Shown here: piece by piece, positions 42,353 to 53,236 of the stretch
Numbering within the stretch: the first letter of the stretch is position 1
Layout of the letters: every line of letters starts with the position of its first letter
Assembly: GCA_964030475.1 (NCBI GenBank)
Contig: CAXIPT010000017.1
Coordinates: 214,816 to 278,815, forward strand
Length of the DNA stretch: 64,000 bases
From: Tethya wilhelma
Lineage: Eukaryota > Porifera > Demospongiae > Tethyida > Tethyidae
Reading direction: 5' to 3'
Program-made: the position numbers and the translations under genes
The notes under the pieces: generated by a model
The model's input: only the letters and a program-made list of their open reading frames with translations
Databases searched by the model: none
What the model was told of the DNA's origin: nothing

Positions 42353-44536
42353 ATGTCTACTGGTGATCAAACAAGAGTCATGCCTGCTCTTGGGAGGCCA
42401 TTCTATCTCGGGATGCTCTACGATTGTCGCTCAGATAACCTTGTTCCTGGAGTGACTCTCTGGGATGAAGAGACAATCAAGGAAGCAACATCCCGTCACT
42501 CCAAAAAGACCGATTCCTTCTCCATAATCACTGAGGATACTGTCCAAAACAAGGCCTCCAGTCTTAACGTTGAAGCAGGATTGAGCCTCAGTGCAATGGG
42601 AGGCTTAGTCAAAGTTTCTGGCTCTGCAAAATATATGGAGAACGAGCGTACATCCAGCCGTCAAGCTCGTGTCTCAATGCACTACTCCATGAGCTCTCAT
42701 TTTGACCAGCTCACCATGGATGCTTTAGCAAGCAAGAAAATTCAACATGGTGGCATCTTTGACAAAGATGTAGCCACTCATGTTGTTACAGGTGTTGAAT
42801 TTGGTGTCCAAGCATTCTTTGTCTTTGACCAGCAGTGCTCTTCAAGTGATAGTGTTCAAGATATTTCTGGCAAGATGAACGTTCTCATAGAAAAAGTGCC
42901 TTCATTCAAAATCGAAGGATCTGGCTCGCTCAACATGAATGATGAAGAAAAGAAAGAAGCAAACAAGCTTCAGTGCACTTTCATTGGTGATGTCAATCTT
43001 GACAAGCTTCCTGTCAACTTTGAGGAAGCTGTAGTAACCTACCAACACCTGCCCGAGAAAATCCATGGTGATACTCAACCTGGGGAATATCCAACCAATG
43101 TTGTTCCTCAGAAAGTGTGGCTCTATCCTCTGAGCAAACTTGATGACAAAGCAGCTAAGCTCGTGCGTGATATTAGCAACACGCTTGTAGCTCAAGTGCA
43201 GAATGTTGTTGAAGATCTTCAAGAAGCAGAGCTGAAGACCTATGCTCTTCAAGAAAGAGAAGCATGCAGATATTTCTCTGGAATAAAGGATCAGCTCGAG
43301 AATTTTGCCCGACTTGTTTCAATATACAAGGCAGACTTCTTGAAAGAAATTGTAAGTCTTTTGCCAGCAATTCGAGGTGGTTCGAAGTCAGAAGAAGATC
43401 TTGCTGCCGTGCTTGCAAACCACAACAAGTCTGTGTTTGTTCGTTCCATCTTGTTCTCTTGGCTGGAAGAGATAGCACGAGAGACGGATGTGCTTGGAGC
43501 ATTCATCGACCCTCTAGCCAGTTCTGGTGCAACGCAGTTTGCTTTCTCTCCAGGTCAACTGGACAAAGAAATTCTGCGTATTGACATACGAAGTGTCTTC
43601 TGCTTGATGTTCAATGTTCCCGAAAATTGTGATCCCAATGGAACCTTGGCAAAAATGGCAACCGAGGATGGCAAAGGTAGCCAAAGTGAACCAAAACAGA
43701 ACGTGACACTTTGGTATCAGAACATCGATGTCATCAGTGAAATGAGAGAGAAGGTGGAAATTTTCAGGAATATTGCAGAAGCCACAAACAAAGAAGAGGA
43801 GAACTTCGTCTTTGTCGTCTCTCAAATGGATCCCAAAACTCCCAAGGACTATGGAGCAACGATCGTATGCTACACTGGTGGGAGGCCTGACAGCCAGTTT
43901 GAGTTACCCCAGCAACCCAACCTACCAAATGCTTTTAATATTCAATACAATTTCATTGAAGTTTGGTGGCCTGAAATTCCCAATAATTCCAAGTACAAGT
44001 ATACTGAGCTGGTCTACCAATCCAAAGATGACCCACCAAACGATTGGAAAGTGAAATCTGTTTTGCACAATGTTATACAAGTTGCACAAAGTGTGTTTGC
44101 TTTTATGACGGAATTGAGTGCAGACACGACCTACTATTACAAATTACGTGCCTACTATCCTGACACTGGTCTAAGCATTGACAGTGAGAGAAGCCCACCA
44201 ACTCGTACGCAAAAAGACGTGGAGAAGCTACGACTAGAGAAGACTAATGTTGGCCCAAAGGAATTCGTTCGGTCTGAAGAGCAATACTCCAGTAGATATG
44301 TATGGAAAGCCGCAGACAGCAAGGATAATACTAGACTTATCTATGCACCTGCTGATCCTAAAAAAAATCAACACCAAGGTTGGCTCCTCACTGGCGAGTG
44401 GACTGGGCAGCCAAATGATACTGGTGAGGTAATATACGTACCTTACAATGCTGATTGGTACCCAAATTACTCCGTCAAAGAAGTTATGCTTGCTAAAGGA
44501 GATTGGATTCCACTGAGTGAACTCTACAATGACTAG
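42353..44536 (+). CDS. Stonustoxin-like (SNTX/MACPF superfamily) protein 3
   Basis: Intronless, 727 residues from the ATG at 42353; the upstream in-frame codons lack an ATG. The N-terminal MACPF-like and FAT-like parts are nearly identical to gene 2. After about residue 355 the sequence differs from both neighbours: a different thioredoxin-like segment (FAFSPGQLDKEI, VFCLMFNVPENCD), a divergent FN3-like domain (FIEVWWPEIP, TYYYKLRAYYPD) and its own version of the Trp-rich end (YVPYNADWYPNY). The last ~90 bp recur as fragments at 38.5-39.9 kb. No signal peptide is visible. A cytosolic role, or release on cell damage, is inferred from the family rather than shown. Confidence 0.85.
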   Translation: MSTGDQTRVMPALGRPFYLGMLYDCRSDNLVPGVTLWDEETIKEATSRHSKKTDSFSIITEDTVQNKASSLNVEAGLSLSAMGGLVKVSGSAKYMENERTSSRQARVSMHYSMSSHFDQLTMDALASKKIQHGGIFDKDVATHVVTGVEFGVQAFFVFDQQCSSSDSVQDISGKMNVLIEKVPSFKIEGSGSLNMNDEEKKEANKLQCTFIGDVNLDKLPVNFEEAVVTYQHLPEKIHGDTQPGEYPTNVVPQKVWLYPLSKLDDKAAKLVRDISNTLVAQVQNVVEDLQEAELKTYALQEREACRYFSGIKDQLENFARLVSIYKADFLKEIVSLLPAIRGGSKSEEDLAAVLANHNKSVFVRSILFSWLEEIARETDVLGAFIDPLASSGATQFAFSPGQLDKEILRIDIRSVFCLMFNVPENCDPNGTLAKMATEDGKGSQSEPKQNVTLWYQNIDVISEMREKVEIFRNIAEATNKEEENFVFVVSQMDPKTPKDYGATIVCYTGGRPDSQFELPQQPNLPNAFNIQYNFIEVWWPEIPNNSKYKYTELVYQSKDDPPNDWKVKSVLHNVIQVAQSVFAFMTELSADTTYYYKLRAYYPDTGLSIDSERSPPTRTQKDVEKLRLEKTNVGPKEFVRSEEQYSSRYVWKAADSKDNTRLIYAPADPKKNQHQGWLLTGEWTGQPNDTGEVIYVPYNADWYPNYSVKEVMLAKGDWIPLSELYND

Positions 44537-45302
44537 CTAGCCGATACTCTTGAGCCAATTAGCTAGTGTGAACTGATCGTAATACAACAATTTCATTATA
44601 GAATAGTTTGGACATTGTAGAGTAGAATTTGATAGCATCTATATATAATATTATTATGATATAATTCTTGTTGTTATAATGAATGCCAAATACAACTGGC
44701 CAAGTGTACACAACATTTTATTAGTGTATATAGGTAGAATTATAGAACTATTATTAATTAGTATCAAGTGATCCACAATAAACAGCTATACACTCTCTCA
44801 CAAAATTTGCAATGAAAAAGCGCCAATAACGTAATTAAGTTGAGGCTCTAGGTTTGAGATTGTTTGATTTTCGTGACATCTTAATGAATTATCTCTAAAG
44901 CTATAGATCTTTTCCACACACTGGAAAAATAATAGATAAATAAATACCGATCCTTGCATGTGGTGCTGCTGAATCAAGGATTTCAACTGAACTTTCTGAA
45001 ATGAAGATGGGCACCACCATCAAAGGCCTCCGTCTCATACTCATGAAGTGTACCCAAACTTTTTGCATGACAATTTAATCTCTTATCATTGTATAAAAAT
45101 CACGGCACAATACTCACAATCACACATACTCACATATACTCTCAACCACACCTTTCAAGCTATAATAATTATTATTAATTAAAAGGTGCAGGTGTTTGAA
45201 TAACTAAAACTAATTTCAAACTGGTCCACTAAGCAACTACTAAAACTTGCAAGTGTCTAAAGATAGTTGGCATCATACTTATAACTAACTATATCAAACC
45301 CA
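44537..45302. other. Intergenic, AT-rich
   Basis: 3' region of SNTX-like gene 3. 45080-45140 resembles DNA near 11240 and 46030, that is, material flanking the eIF3m duplicates. No gene is supported. Confidence 0.55.
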
Positions 45303-45600
45303 AAAATGCATAATCTTACAAAAGTCGATCATGCCACTTTCTTAATTCCTCACTCATGCAAATGCCATCAGCTATATTATTTTAGTTTTGATAAGTCGAT
45401 AAATTCCTTTATTAGTAGTGGCACCACTCTGGGCCAGTACGTATACACAACCCCAGCTGAGTCAGACGAGACAAAGTATCCTAGCAACAATCACTAGAGT
45501 AAATTGATTCATGTGTGCAGCCATACACCTCATATTCCAAAAAAGATAAATGTGCAAACACTTTCCTAAATATAAAGTCAGGTGGTCTGCATGGCACATG
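45303..45600 (+). repeat. Dispersed X-box-like repeat, copy 8
   Basis: Full-length copy. The core GTATCCTAGCAACAATCACT is at about 45476-45495, preceded by GATAAGTCGATAAATTCC and AGTAGTGGCACCACT. Confidence 0.85.
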
Positions 45601-45800
45601 ACACATTATACACCCTCACAAAGTTCTCACCACAACAACCCCAACTGAGCCGCCGAGACAAAGTATCCTAGCAACAATCGCTATAGCAAATTGATTCATG
45701 TGTGACAGCTTAAACCTCACATAAATAAACAAACATCGTACTCCCCCAAGGCAGGTGGTCTGATACTATATAAGGACACCACCCACAAATTTGCGACCAT
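45601..45800 (+). repeat. Dispersed X-box-like repeat, copy 9
   Basis: Starts at ACACATTATACACC, skips most of the head, and has the core GTATCCTAGCAACAATCGCT at about 45662-45681 with a standard tail. It is tandem with copy 8. Confidence 0.85.
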
Positions 45801-46105
45801 CATCATGCATGAGTGCTTCTTGCAAGACTTTCGGATTCTTGCTATAATTATAACTAAAGTCAATCATACAATCATGAATGTGACTGCATGGTCACACGAA
45901 AAAGATACTATCCTTGGGAGTGAACTTAAGCTATTGCATTGTAGTAATGATCAGATTGTACAATAGTGACTGTTATAGCTGCATGCATAATATTGATTGC
46001 ATTTAAATCTCTTATCATTGGACAAAACCAACATGGTATAAGAGACTCACACTCACACAATGTCATAAGCTACAGTAACAACCCCTTCAGTTCAACTCCC
46101 AGTGC

Positions 46106-46231
46106 CTACGTCTTGACGATGGACTGAAGACCAGATTTAACACTTTGAATACTTTGTTGCCATGACGACAGGCGGTCGTGTAGCAGCTGCCACTGAGCCA
46201 CTTCAAAAGTACGATGTAATGAACTCCTGAG

Positions 46232-46266
<35 letters not shown>

Positions 46267-47079
46267 ATCAATAATTATACGTATGGTTTGCTCATACTTG
46301 CAAACGAAAGTGAAAAGGGAAACATACATTATAACTAATTTCTGTTGAACTTGATTTATGCGTCCCTCAATCAGCTTCATCCTAATAGCTACAGAGAAAG
46401 AAACACACATCCAGTCATAATAGCTGAACACAGCTCTCCCTAGTACAAACATTATAACTAATGCCCACCTTCCAAAAGGAATATCTCCAACTCTGCCTCT
46501 CCCAAGTCCAGCTCTTGTCTCAAGAGAGCCATTGGCACCTGCTCAGTCTCCACAGAGAGAGAGGTCAGGGTTAACTGACGCATTTTGTGAACACAGAAGT
46601 CATAATCCAAACCTATAGATTAAATTTAGAGATTATAAAATTGACGACATTTTACCAAGTGTGTCGGATAATTTACTCAGCTTACCTAAACTTGCGACGT
46701 AGTCTTTATTAGCTTCTGTGAATTTAATAAAAGATGACAGCTTCTCTTTGATGAAAATGTTTAACAACTGTAAAGAAAAACCCACACATGACCAAACAAG
46801 ACCAAAGTGGACCATTCTAAATGATACAGTGACTAAAATGGTCCAAAACGAACCAAAATAATAAGCATCCAGCTAACCTGGTAACTTTTTTGTCCTTCCA
46901 AAGCAGTGATGGGGGTCAGAGTCAATAAATGGTCAAACACAAACTGATTAGGATCAGATATCGTCAAGACAATGAGTCGCTCGGCCAGCTGGCTCACTTG
47001 TGAGGCTTCTGTCTGGTCCGTGTATGTCTTTAGAAGGTCTGTGAGTAGCTGACTAGACAAACTGTGTGTGTGTGCATTT

Positions 47080-47142
<63 letters not shown>

Positions 47143-47714
47143 TTATTACAGAAAAAAATCGCAGTTATTGATGACAAAACCTCACGTGTTATCAGTTGCA
47201 TCCTTTTGTGCCTCCCAGAGAAGAGAGAAGACCTCTCTTTTATCCTTATTGTCCAACTTCCAAAGCTCCACCCACTTACGAATCTAGAGGTCATAGTACA
47301 AAGTTTAAAGCTCAATAATAGAAATAACCAAGCGAAAGGAATTACAACACATGTGCACTTTTGCTGAGCTGGCAAAATATGCCAATTGCATTCCAATCAC
47401 ATGACCACAATACTTTTCCCATTGGATCGGATCACATGCACCTACATGCTGAGTCAGCAAAAATGTACTGTGTCATACTAATGCAATGACCATACCAACT
47501 GACACACAGGAACTTATTGTGTGTACACATAAATACATTGTGGTAGTTAGTGCACTATGTACTGACATACTTCCTCAACATTGACTTGTAGAGAACTCGC
47601 TAAACCGGCTTGAGTAGCGAGTTTGACTCTGTGACAGAGGACAGTGAATCGTAGAGAGTCATTGACAGGGAAATGGCAGAACATCAGCCCCAAGCTGGAG
47701 GGAAATGAGAATAC

Positions 47715-47769
<55 letters not shown>

Positions 47770-48336
47770 TTATGAAAATATACAACAAAAGTCCATCTGG
47801 TTTGAGAATGCTGCCGGAAGTGAAATAACGAGATTTAAGCAATACTTTTCAAAATAACTAACTTTTGGTTGGTAAGGCGTAGGAAGCTGGAAAGGAATCA
47901 AAGAACGGGAGAAACAAGTGCTTTTCAATGGTTCTTGAAATTTTGAAATTGGTTGGTCAATTTTTTCTACGTACTGGCATTCTCAAACCAGATCCCAAGA
48001 CTACATTTTTTGTACGTGTGAGTATTTCTCCTCAGAAGTGAGTTTGTCTTCATCGTCTCCACCATGTTTGGAAGAAGAGGCAGGCAACCTCAACATGGTG
48101 AGACTATGACGCAAATTACATCATCACTGAGAATCACACACACACACACACACCATCACACCATCACACCATCACATATACACTTACAGTTTAAGGCGGA
48201 GTGCTGCTGTGTCTGCGTTACTCGAAGAAGCAAGTTTGGAACAAAATGAATCGACAAATTCCCTTGTTCTATCGGAAGAGATAATGTGGAACAGAGAGAG
48301 GACACTGTAGAAGAAGGCCTCAACCTCTGCGGAAGG

Positions 48337-48375
<39 letters not shown>

Positions 48376-48698
48376 AATGCCTCTGCTAAAGAAAGAAGAA
48401 CCCTCACATACCTTGCTGTGGGAGTTCTTTATGCTCAAAGATGACATGACATTGCTCGATGATTTGCTGAAGACGCTGAAGCAGTTCAGTATCAGGTGAG
48501 GATGAAATATCACTACCTTTATCACGGAGATACTCCTCTAGTTCTTCACACTACAGGTGTGTGTGGACATGAGTGAACATAAGACTCGTTTGTGAGACAG
48601 AAACAGTAATGGATGTGCTTTATTTAGAAACAGTACTTTACCTGTTCGTCTTCAGCAATATCAATGAGTGCGGTAAAACAAGTGATGGGAGAATTCAT
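46106..48698 (-). CDS. EIF3M: Translation initiation factor 3 subunit M, 10 exons
   Basis: Minus-strand exons 48698-48642, 48550-48412, 48326-48188, 47694-47571, 47283-47186, 47052-46878, 46767-46686, 46612-46469, 46388-46328 and 46226-46106 join in frame to 379 residues (human 374). The N-terminus MNSPITCFTALIDIAEDEQ matches the family start. FVFDHLLTLTPITALEG, SSFIKFTEANKDYVASLG and SLHRTFEVAQWQ mark the PCI domain and the end. eIF3m is a cytoplasmic core eIF3 subunit bridging other PCI subunits for 40S recruitment. Three introns carry long (CT)n tracts just before their acceptors. It lies 272 bp after the harmonin stop on the same strand. A GCATGCGC palindrome at 48813-48823 is the likely promoter element. 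Relics of this gene lie at 40.6-41.8 and 11.3 kb. Confidence 0.95.
46229..46262. repeat. (AG)n at the eIF3m exon 10 acceptor
   Basis: Sense strand (CT)n directly abutting the splice acceptor. Confidence 0.85.
47079..47140. repeat. (AG)n upstream of eIF3m exon 6
   Basis: Sense strand (CT)n about 27 bp before the acceptor of exon 6. It is one of the two tracts apparently joined in the pseudogene. Confidence 0.88.
47716..47764. repeat. (TG)n in eIF3m intron 3
   Basis: GT dinucleotides about 22 bp upstream of the exon 4 acceptor on the sense side. Confidence 0.88.
48331..48374. repeat. (AG)n at the eIF3m exon 3 acceptor
   Basis: Sense (CT)n between exon 2 and exon 3, forming most of an 85-bp intron. 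Confidence 0.88.
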
Positions 48699-48970
48699 AC
48701 TATCTCCCCCCCGAGCAGCTGGTATACGATACACACGTACGCTGTAAACCTCTCAGCTTCTCCCAGCTTAGTTCTGTCCGACGGTCTGACCTCACCACGA
48801 GGTTTTTGTTCTACGCATGCGCAGTAACCAAATCGGTGCGCGTATATTATACTTTGCCATTTATATACGCGATAGGTAGCAATGTTATGCACTGCAAATA
48901 CAATGTAAAAACAGAGTCTCTTAGCAGTCCAAACCACTAGCTATTGGCCATGCAGCTGTGTCAGTTGTCT

Positions 48971-49205
48971 CTATGGTACATTAGGAAGGAAGGCGTGTGC
49001 TGTGTGACCCACTTCACCATCCTTATTGCCTCTCAGAGTGAATCCTACAGCAACGACATTACATAATCATTACATCATTATATCAACAGCTAGGAGAAAG
49101 TTGTTCTATTTACCTGAATGGGCACGTCTGCTACTCTTTGCAAAATCGAAATGCTTAGAGTTAGAAGGTTGGTCATCACAGACTGTATCATTCCTAAGAG
49201 GGAGG

Positions 49206-49239
<34 letters not shown>

Positions 49240-52200
49240 CAGATATTGATTTGCAATTTCATCAAGGCGTATTTTTGACTATGTGATTATTACTCACTCT
49301 GGAGGGGGCCACATGGTTCGGGGGGAGGTCTGTGTCTCCCCACTCTTTTCAGCTTCAGGGTTCACAGCCACAACCAGGTCAACAGAGTTCTATACAAAAT
49401 TGTCAGTACACACAAGTTATAAGTCAACGAGGAAAAATAATCCTTTTAGCTACGAAAATGCTTTTAAGTTATTGAAAAGTTTTAAATGTGCATGTTGTAG
49501 AAAAGTTATAAATGCACATCTTGAAAAGTTTTAAATGTGCACGTTGAAAGTTATAAGTACATGCGCATGTTTGAGTTACAACTAGGCATGTGTACTATGT
49601 ATAAATGTTGAGTTATAACTACAATGCTTGAGTATAATTTTATTAAACTGCAGGCTGTGCTCTTGGACAGCCTTCCAAAAAAAAGTCTAGTAGATACTTT
49701 TGCTGTGACACTATGTACGATCATTTCTACTGATACTGCATTTACGAGCTCTTTCTATAACATAATTAACCTTGTTCTCATTTCAAAGGAGTCAATAAAG
49801 TATACATGCATAAACATACAAGATTTGTACATCTAGTTAGCTTATAAAGAATATAATTATGCCTTTAAAGGAACTACATGTGTCACTATATAAGCGGTGT
49901 TTTGTTACTAAAAATAAAATGCGTGACATTTTATGATGTTCTATGACCGTTTGTGACGTTTTTTGTTTTGTTTCTTGCGCGATCTGGGTACCAGGCCCGG
50001 GTATTAGCCCCGTGTATGTACGTATATTGCGCATTTGTCAACAAAAATGTCACAAAACGTCACGCATTTTATTTTTGGTAACAAAACAGTGCTTATATAG
50101 TGACACAGTTCCTTTAATCTTTCAAATTCTGTCCTACCCTTCCAGCTGTTCCTTATAATCATCTTACCGACTCCATGTCCATGGCCCTCTTCAGAGCCTG
50201 GGCGGCCTCATCATGAGTGACCTCGATGAGGCTCACACCGTCACAGACCAAGATCTGATCTCCCACGTTCAGCCTCCCATACCTATCGGCAGCCCCGCCC
50301 TCCAGGATACGAGAGATGTAGATGGATCCCCCGAGGGGCGTGTCTGTACCGCCACGAATGGCAATCTTGATTGGTCCAACCTAAGTGGGTATGGTCCGTA
50401 TGGATTAGGAGCGTGAGAAATGACCGAGTGTTTGATGAAATAAATTTTTGGTGGTGATTTGTGTATCATACCTTTGGGACAGTGTGGAAGGCAACCTTCC
50501 TTCCCTGCAGTACCTTATCACTGAACTGAAATTGAAAGGATAATCATAATTCATTCATCGATTACTTGCATAACAAACATTATAATATAAAAACTATAGA
50601 CAAAAGAACTAAACAGGCGATCCAAAGCATATTTGGAACTGATAAAATTTGAAGCTACATAAAATGCTCACCTCCATGTTGCTAGGGTGGACTGTCTCTC
50701 CTTGTAGAGTATCACTGCTGGCACTCTCAAGGTTACCTTGAACGTTTATTATCTCAACACTAGAGGGAGAGACGGAGAAAGATAAAACCAAGCAAATATT
50801 ATTAGCATCCCGAAAATTGAGGGAGCAAAACACAATATTCCCTTCCAGAAAAAAAAGGGGACATTAATTTTAAGTATTTTTTTTATTATATTGAAACGTA
50901 CACACACACAATGATGAATCACAAATGTAATATTCCTTCTAAAACTGGATGGCTTGGCAACAATCCTCATTAATTGTCATTACCTCTCTTTAAACGAAGG
51001 GGTTCGTCTCCTTGACGATGCTGATGCCCCTCCCTGCTGATCTCTAGTTGGGGATTTCTTGAGAGCTGAAGAAGAAGGCTGTTTGTTGTAGCTAGGCTGA
51101 TGCTTCGTTGGTGTAAGGGGAGGCCCCTCTTCATTACCACCAGCTGCTGATGATCCACTGCTCTTATCATCATCATCATCTTCAGGAGGAAACTGGAACG
51201 TGGCTTGGAGGCTAATCCTTTTTGAGTCTTCTCCTGTAGGTTGTTTAGGAGCAGTTGCTGGAGATTTGTTAGGTTTGGGAGCAACTGGAGGCGATTGCTT
51301 GGGCTTTGGAGGTGCTTGTGTAGCTGCATGGTGAAAAATTGACCAAGAGACTGAGATAATATAGACAGTTCTTTGCATTATGCCTATAGATGCAAGCTAA
51401 GGGTGAAGAGGTAAATTATCGAGAATATCTCCACCTAGGAAAGTTGTATAAAAGTAGGACTTGCACCATTGCAATCAGCTCAAAGAGATCTTTAAAATAA
51501 TATAGTTTAATCCTATATTTGTATCGTGTCCAAATCTTTCAAATCATGAAATAGCCCATGGTCGAGTGAGATTTTTTCGCAAAATTGGACATTTTTAAAC
51601 TCTCCAAATAAAAAATACACAATTTTAGAGATCTCGTTGAACTGATCGCAATGGTGCAAGTCCCATTGTTATATGACCTCCTAGGCTGAGATATTACTAG
51701 CTCTTTTTGTATGCCAAGATGTACACGGGTAAGGATTTTCCCAAATAAATTTTCGGTAGATTATTGAGAATATCTTAGCCTAGGAAGGTCGTACAAATGT
51801 AGGACTTGCACGATTATGATCAGCTCAAAGAGACCTTTTAAATGATGTAGTTAAATACTATTTTTGTATTTTGTCAAAATCCTTCAAAACCATGAACTTA
51901 TAGCCCATGGTTGAGTGCGATTTTTTCTCTAAATTGGACATTTTCAAACTTTTCCATTAAAATACACCATTTTAAAGATCTCTTTGAGCCAATTGCAATG
52001 GTGCAAGTCCCATCGTCATACGGCCTTCCCAGGCTAAGATATTGCTAGTTCTTTTTGTACGCTTAGATGTACACAGGTAAGGATTTTCCCAAATAAATTC
52101 TTAGTGAATTATTGAGAATATCTCAGCCTAGGAAGGTCGTACAGAAGTAGGACTTGCATCATTGCAATCAGCCCAAAGAGATCTTTAAAATGATGTATTT

Positions 52201-53195
52201 TATTTGGAAAGTTTGAAAATGGTCATTTTTGAGGAAAAAATCGCACTCGACCATTGGCTATAGTTCAAGGTTTTGAAGAATTTCGACAAAATACAAATAT
52301 AGAATTAAACTAGATCATTTGAAAGATCTCTTTGGGCTGATTGCAATGGTGCAAGTCCTACTTCTATACGACCTTCCAAGGCTGAGATATTCTTGATAAT
52401 CCACCAAGAATTTACTTAGGAAAATCCTTACCTGTGTACATCTAGGTGTACAAAAAGAACTAGTAATATCTCAGTCCAGGAAGGTCATATAACGATGGGA
52501 CTCGCACCATTGCAATCGGCTCAAAGAGATCTTTAAAATGGTGTCCTTTATTTGGAAAGTTTGAAAATGGCCATTTTCGAGAAAAAATCGCACTCGACCA
52601 TGGGCTATAGTTCATGGTTTTAAAGGATTTCGGCAAAATACAAACATAGGATTAAACTAGATCATTTGAAAGATCTCTTTGAGTTAATCGCAATGGTGCA
52701 AGTCCCATCATTATACGACCTTTCTAGGCTGAGATATTGCTAGTTCATTTTGTATGCCTAGATGTACACAGGTAAGGATTTTCCCAAATATAATCTCAGT
52801 GGATTATTGAGAATATCTCCGCCTATGATGGTCATATACTGTGAAAAACTAAAAGTCATAAGCATTTTTTCATACCATTTGGTATCTGTCCCCCTCCCCC
52901 TTGGGTACCAACTTGTCCTCCTTGGCTATCTGGAAAGATGTTGGCAATGGAAGCTGGTATGGTGTTGATGTTGTCAGGAAAGGCAGTGGACTCTCTTACC
53001 ACATTACCAGACGGTTTACGCTACATGTGTGTGTGTGTGTGTGTGTGTGTTCATGAATATTAAAGATAAAATCAGTGAAGATTGTTAGTATGGATAAATT
53101 GTAGGCTAGCTATATAGCTGTCAATCATTCTATATAGCATTTTTATAATAATATTTTGCACGGGTCTTAGTAGTGTCTACTACATACTATACCCA

Positions 53196-53236
<41 letters not shown>

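Noticed and set aside
25895..44536. Calling the SNTX-like genes venom toxins
   Set aside because: No signal peptide, a different C-terminal end, and a family found in many non-venomous animals; only the family relation is supported.
47186..47283. Suspected frameshift in eIF3m exon 5
   Set aside because: On re-reading the minus strand base by base, the exon is 98 nt and open in the correct phase; no frameshift exists.
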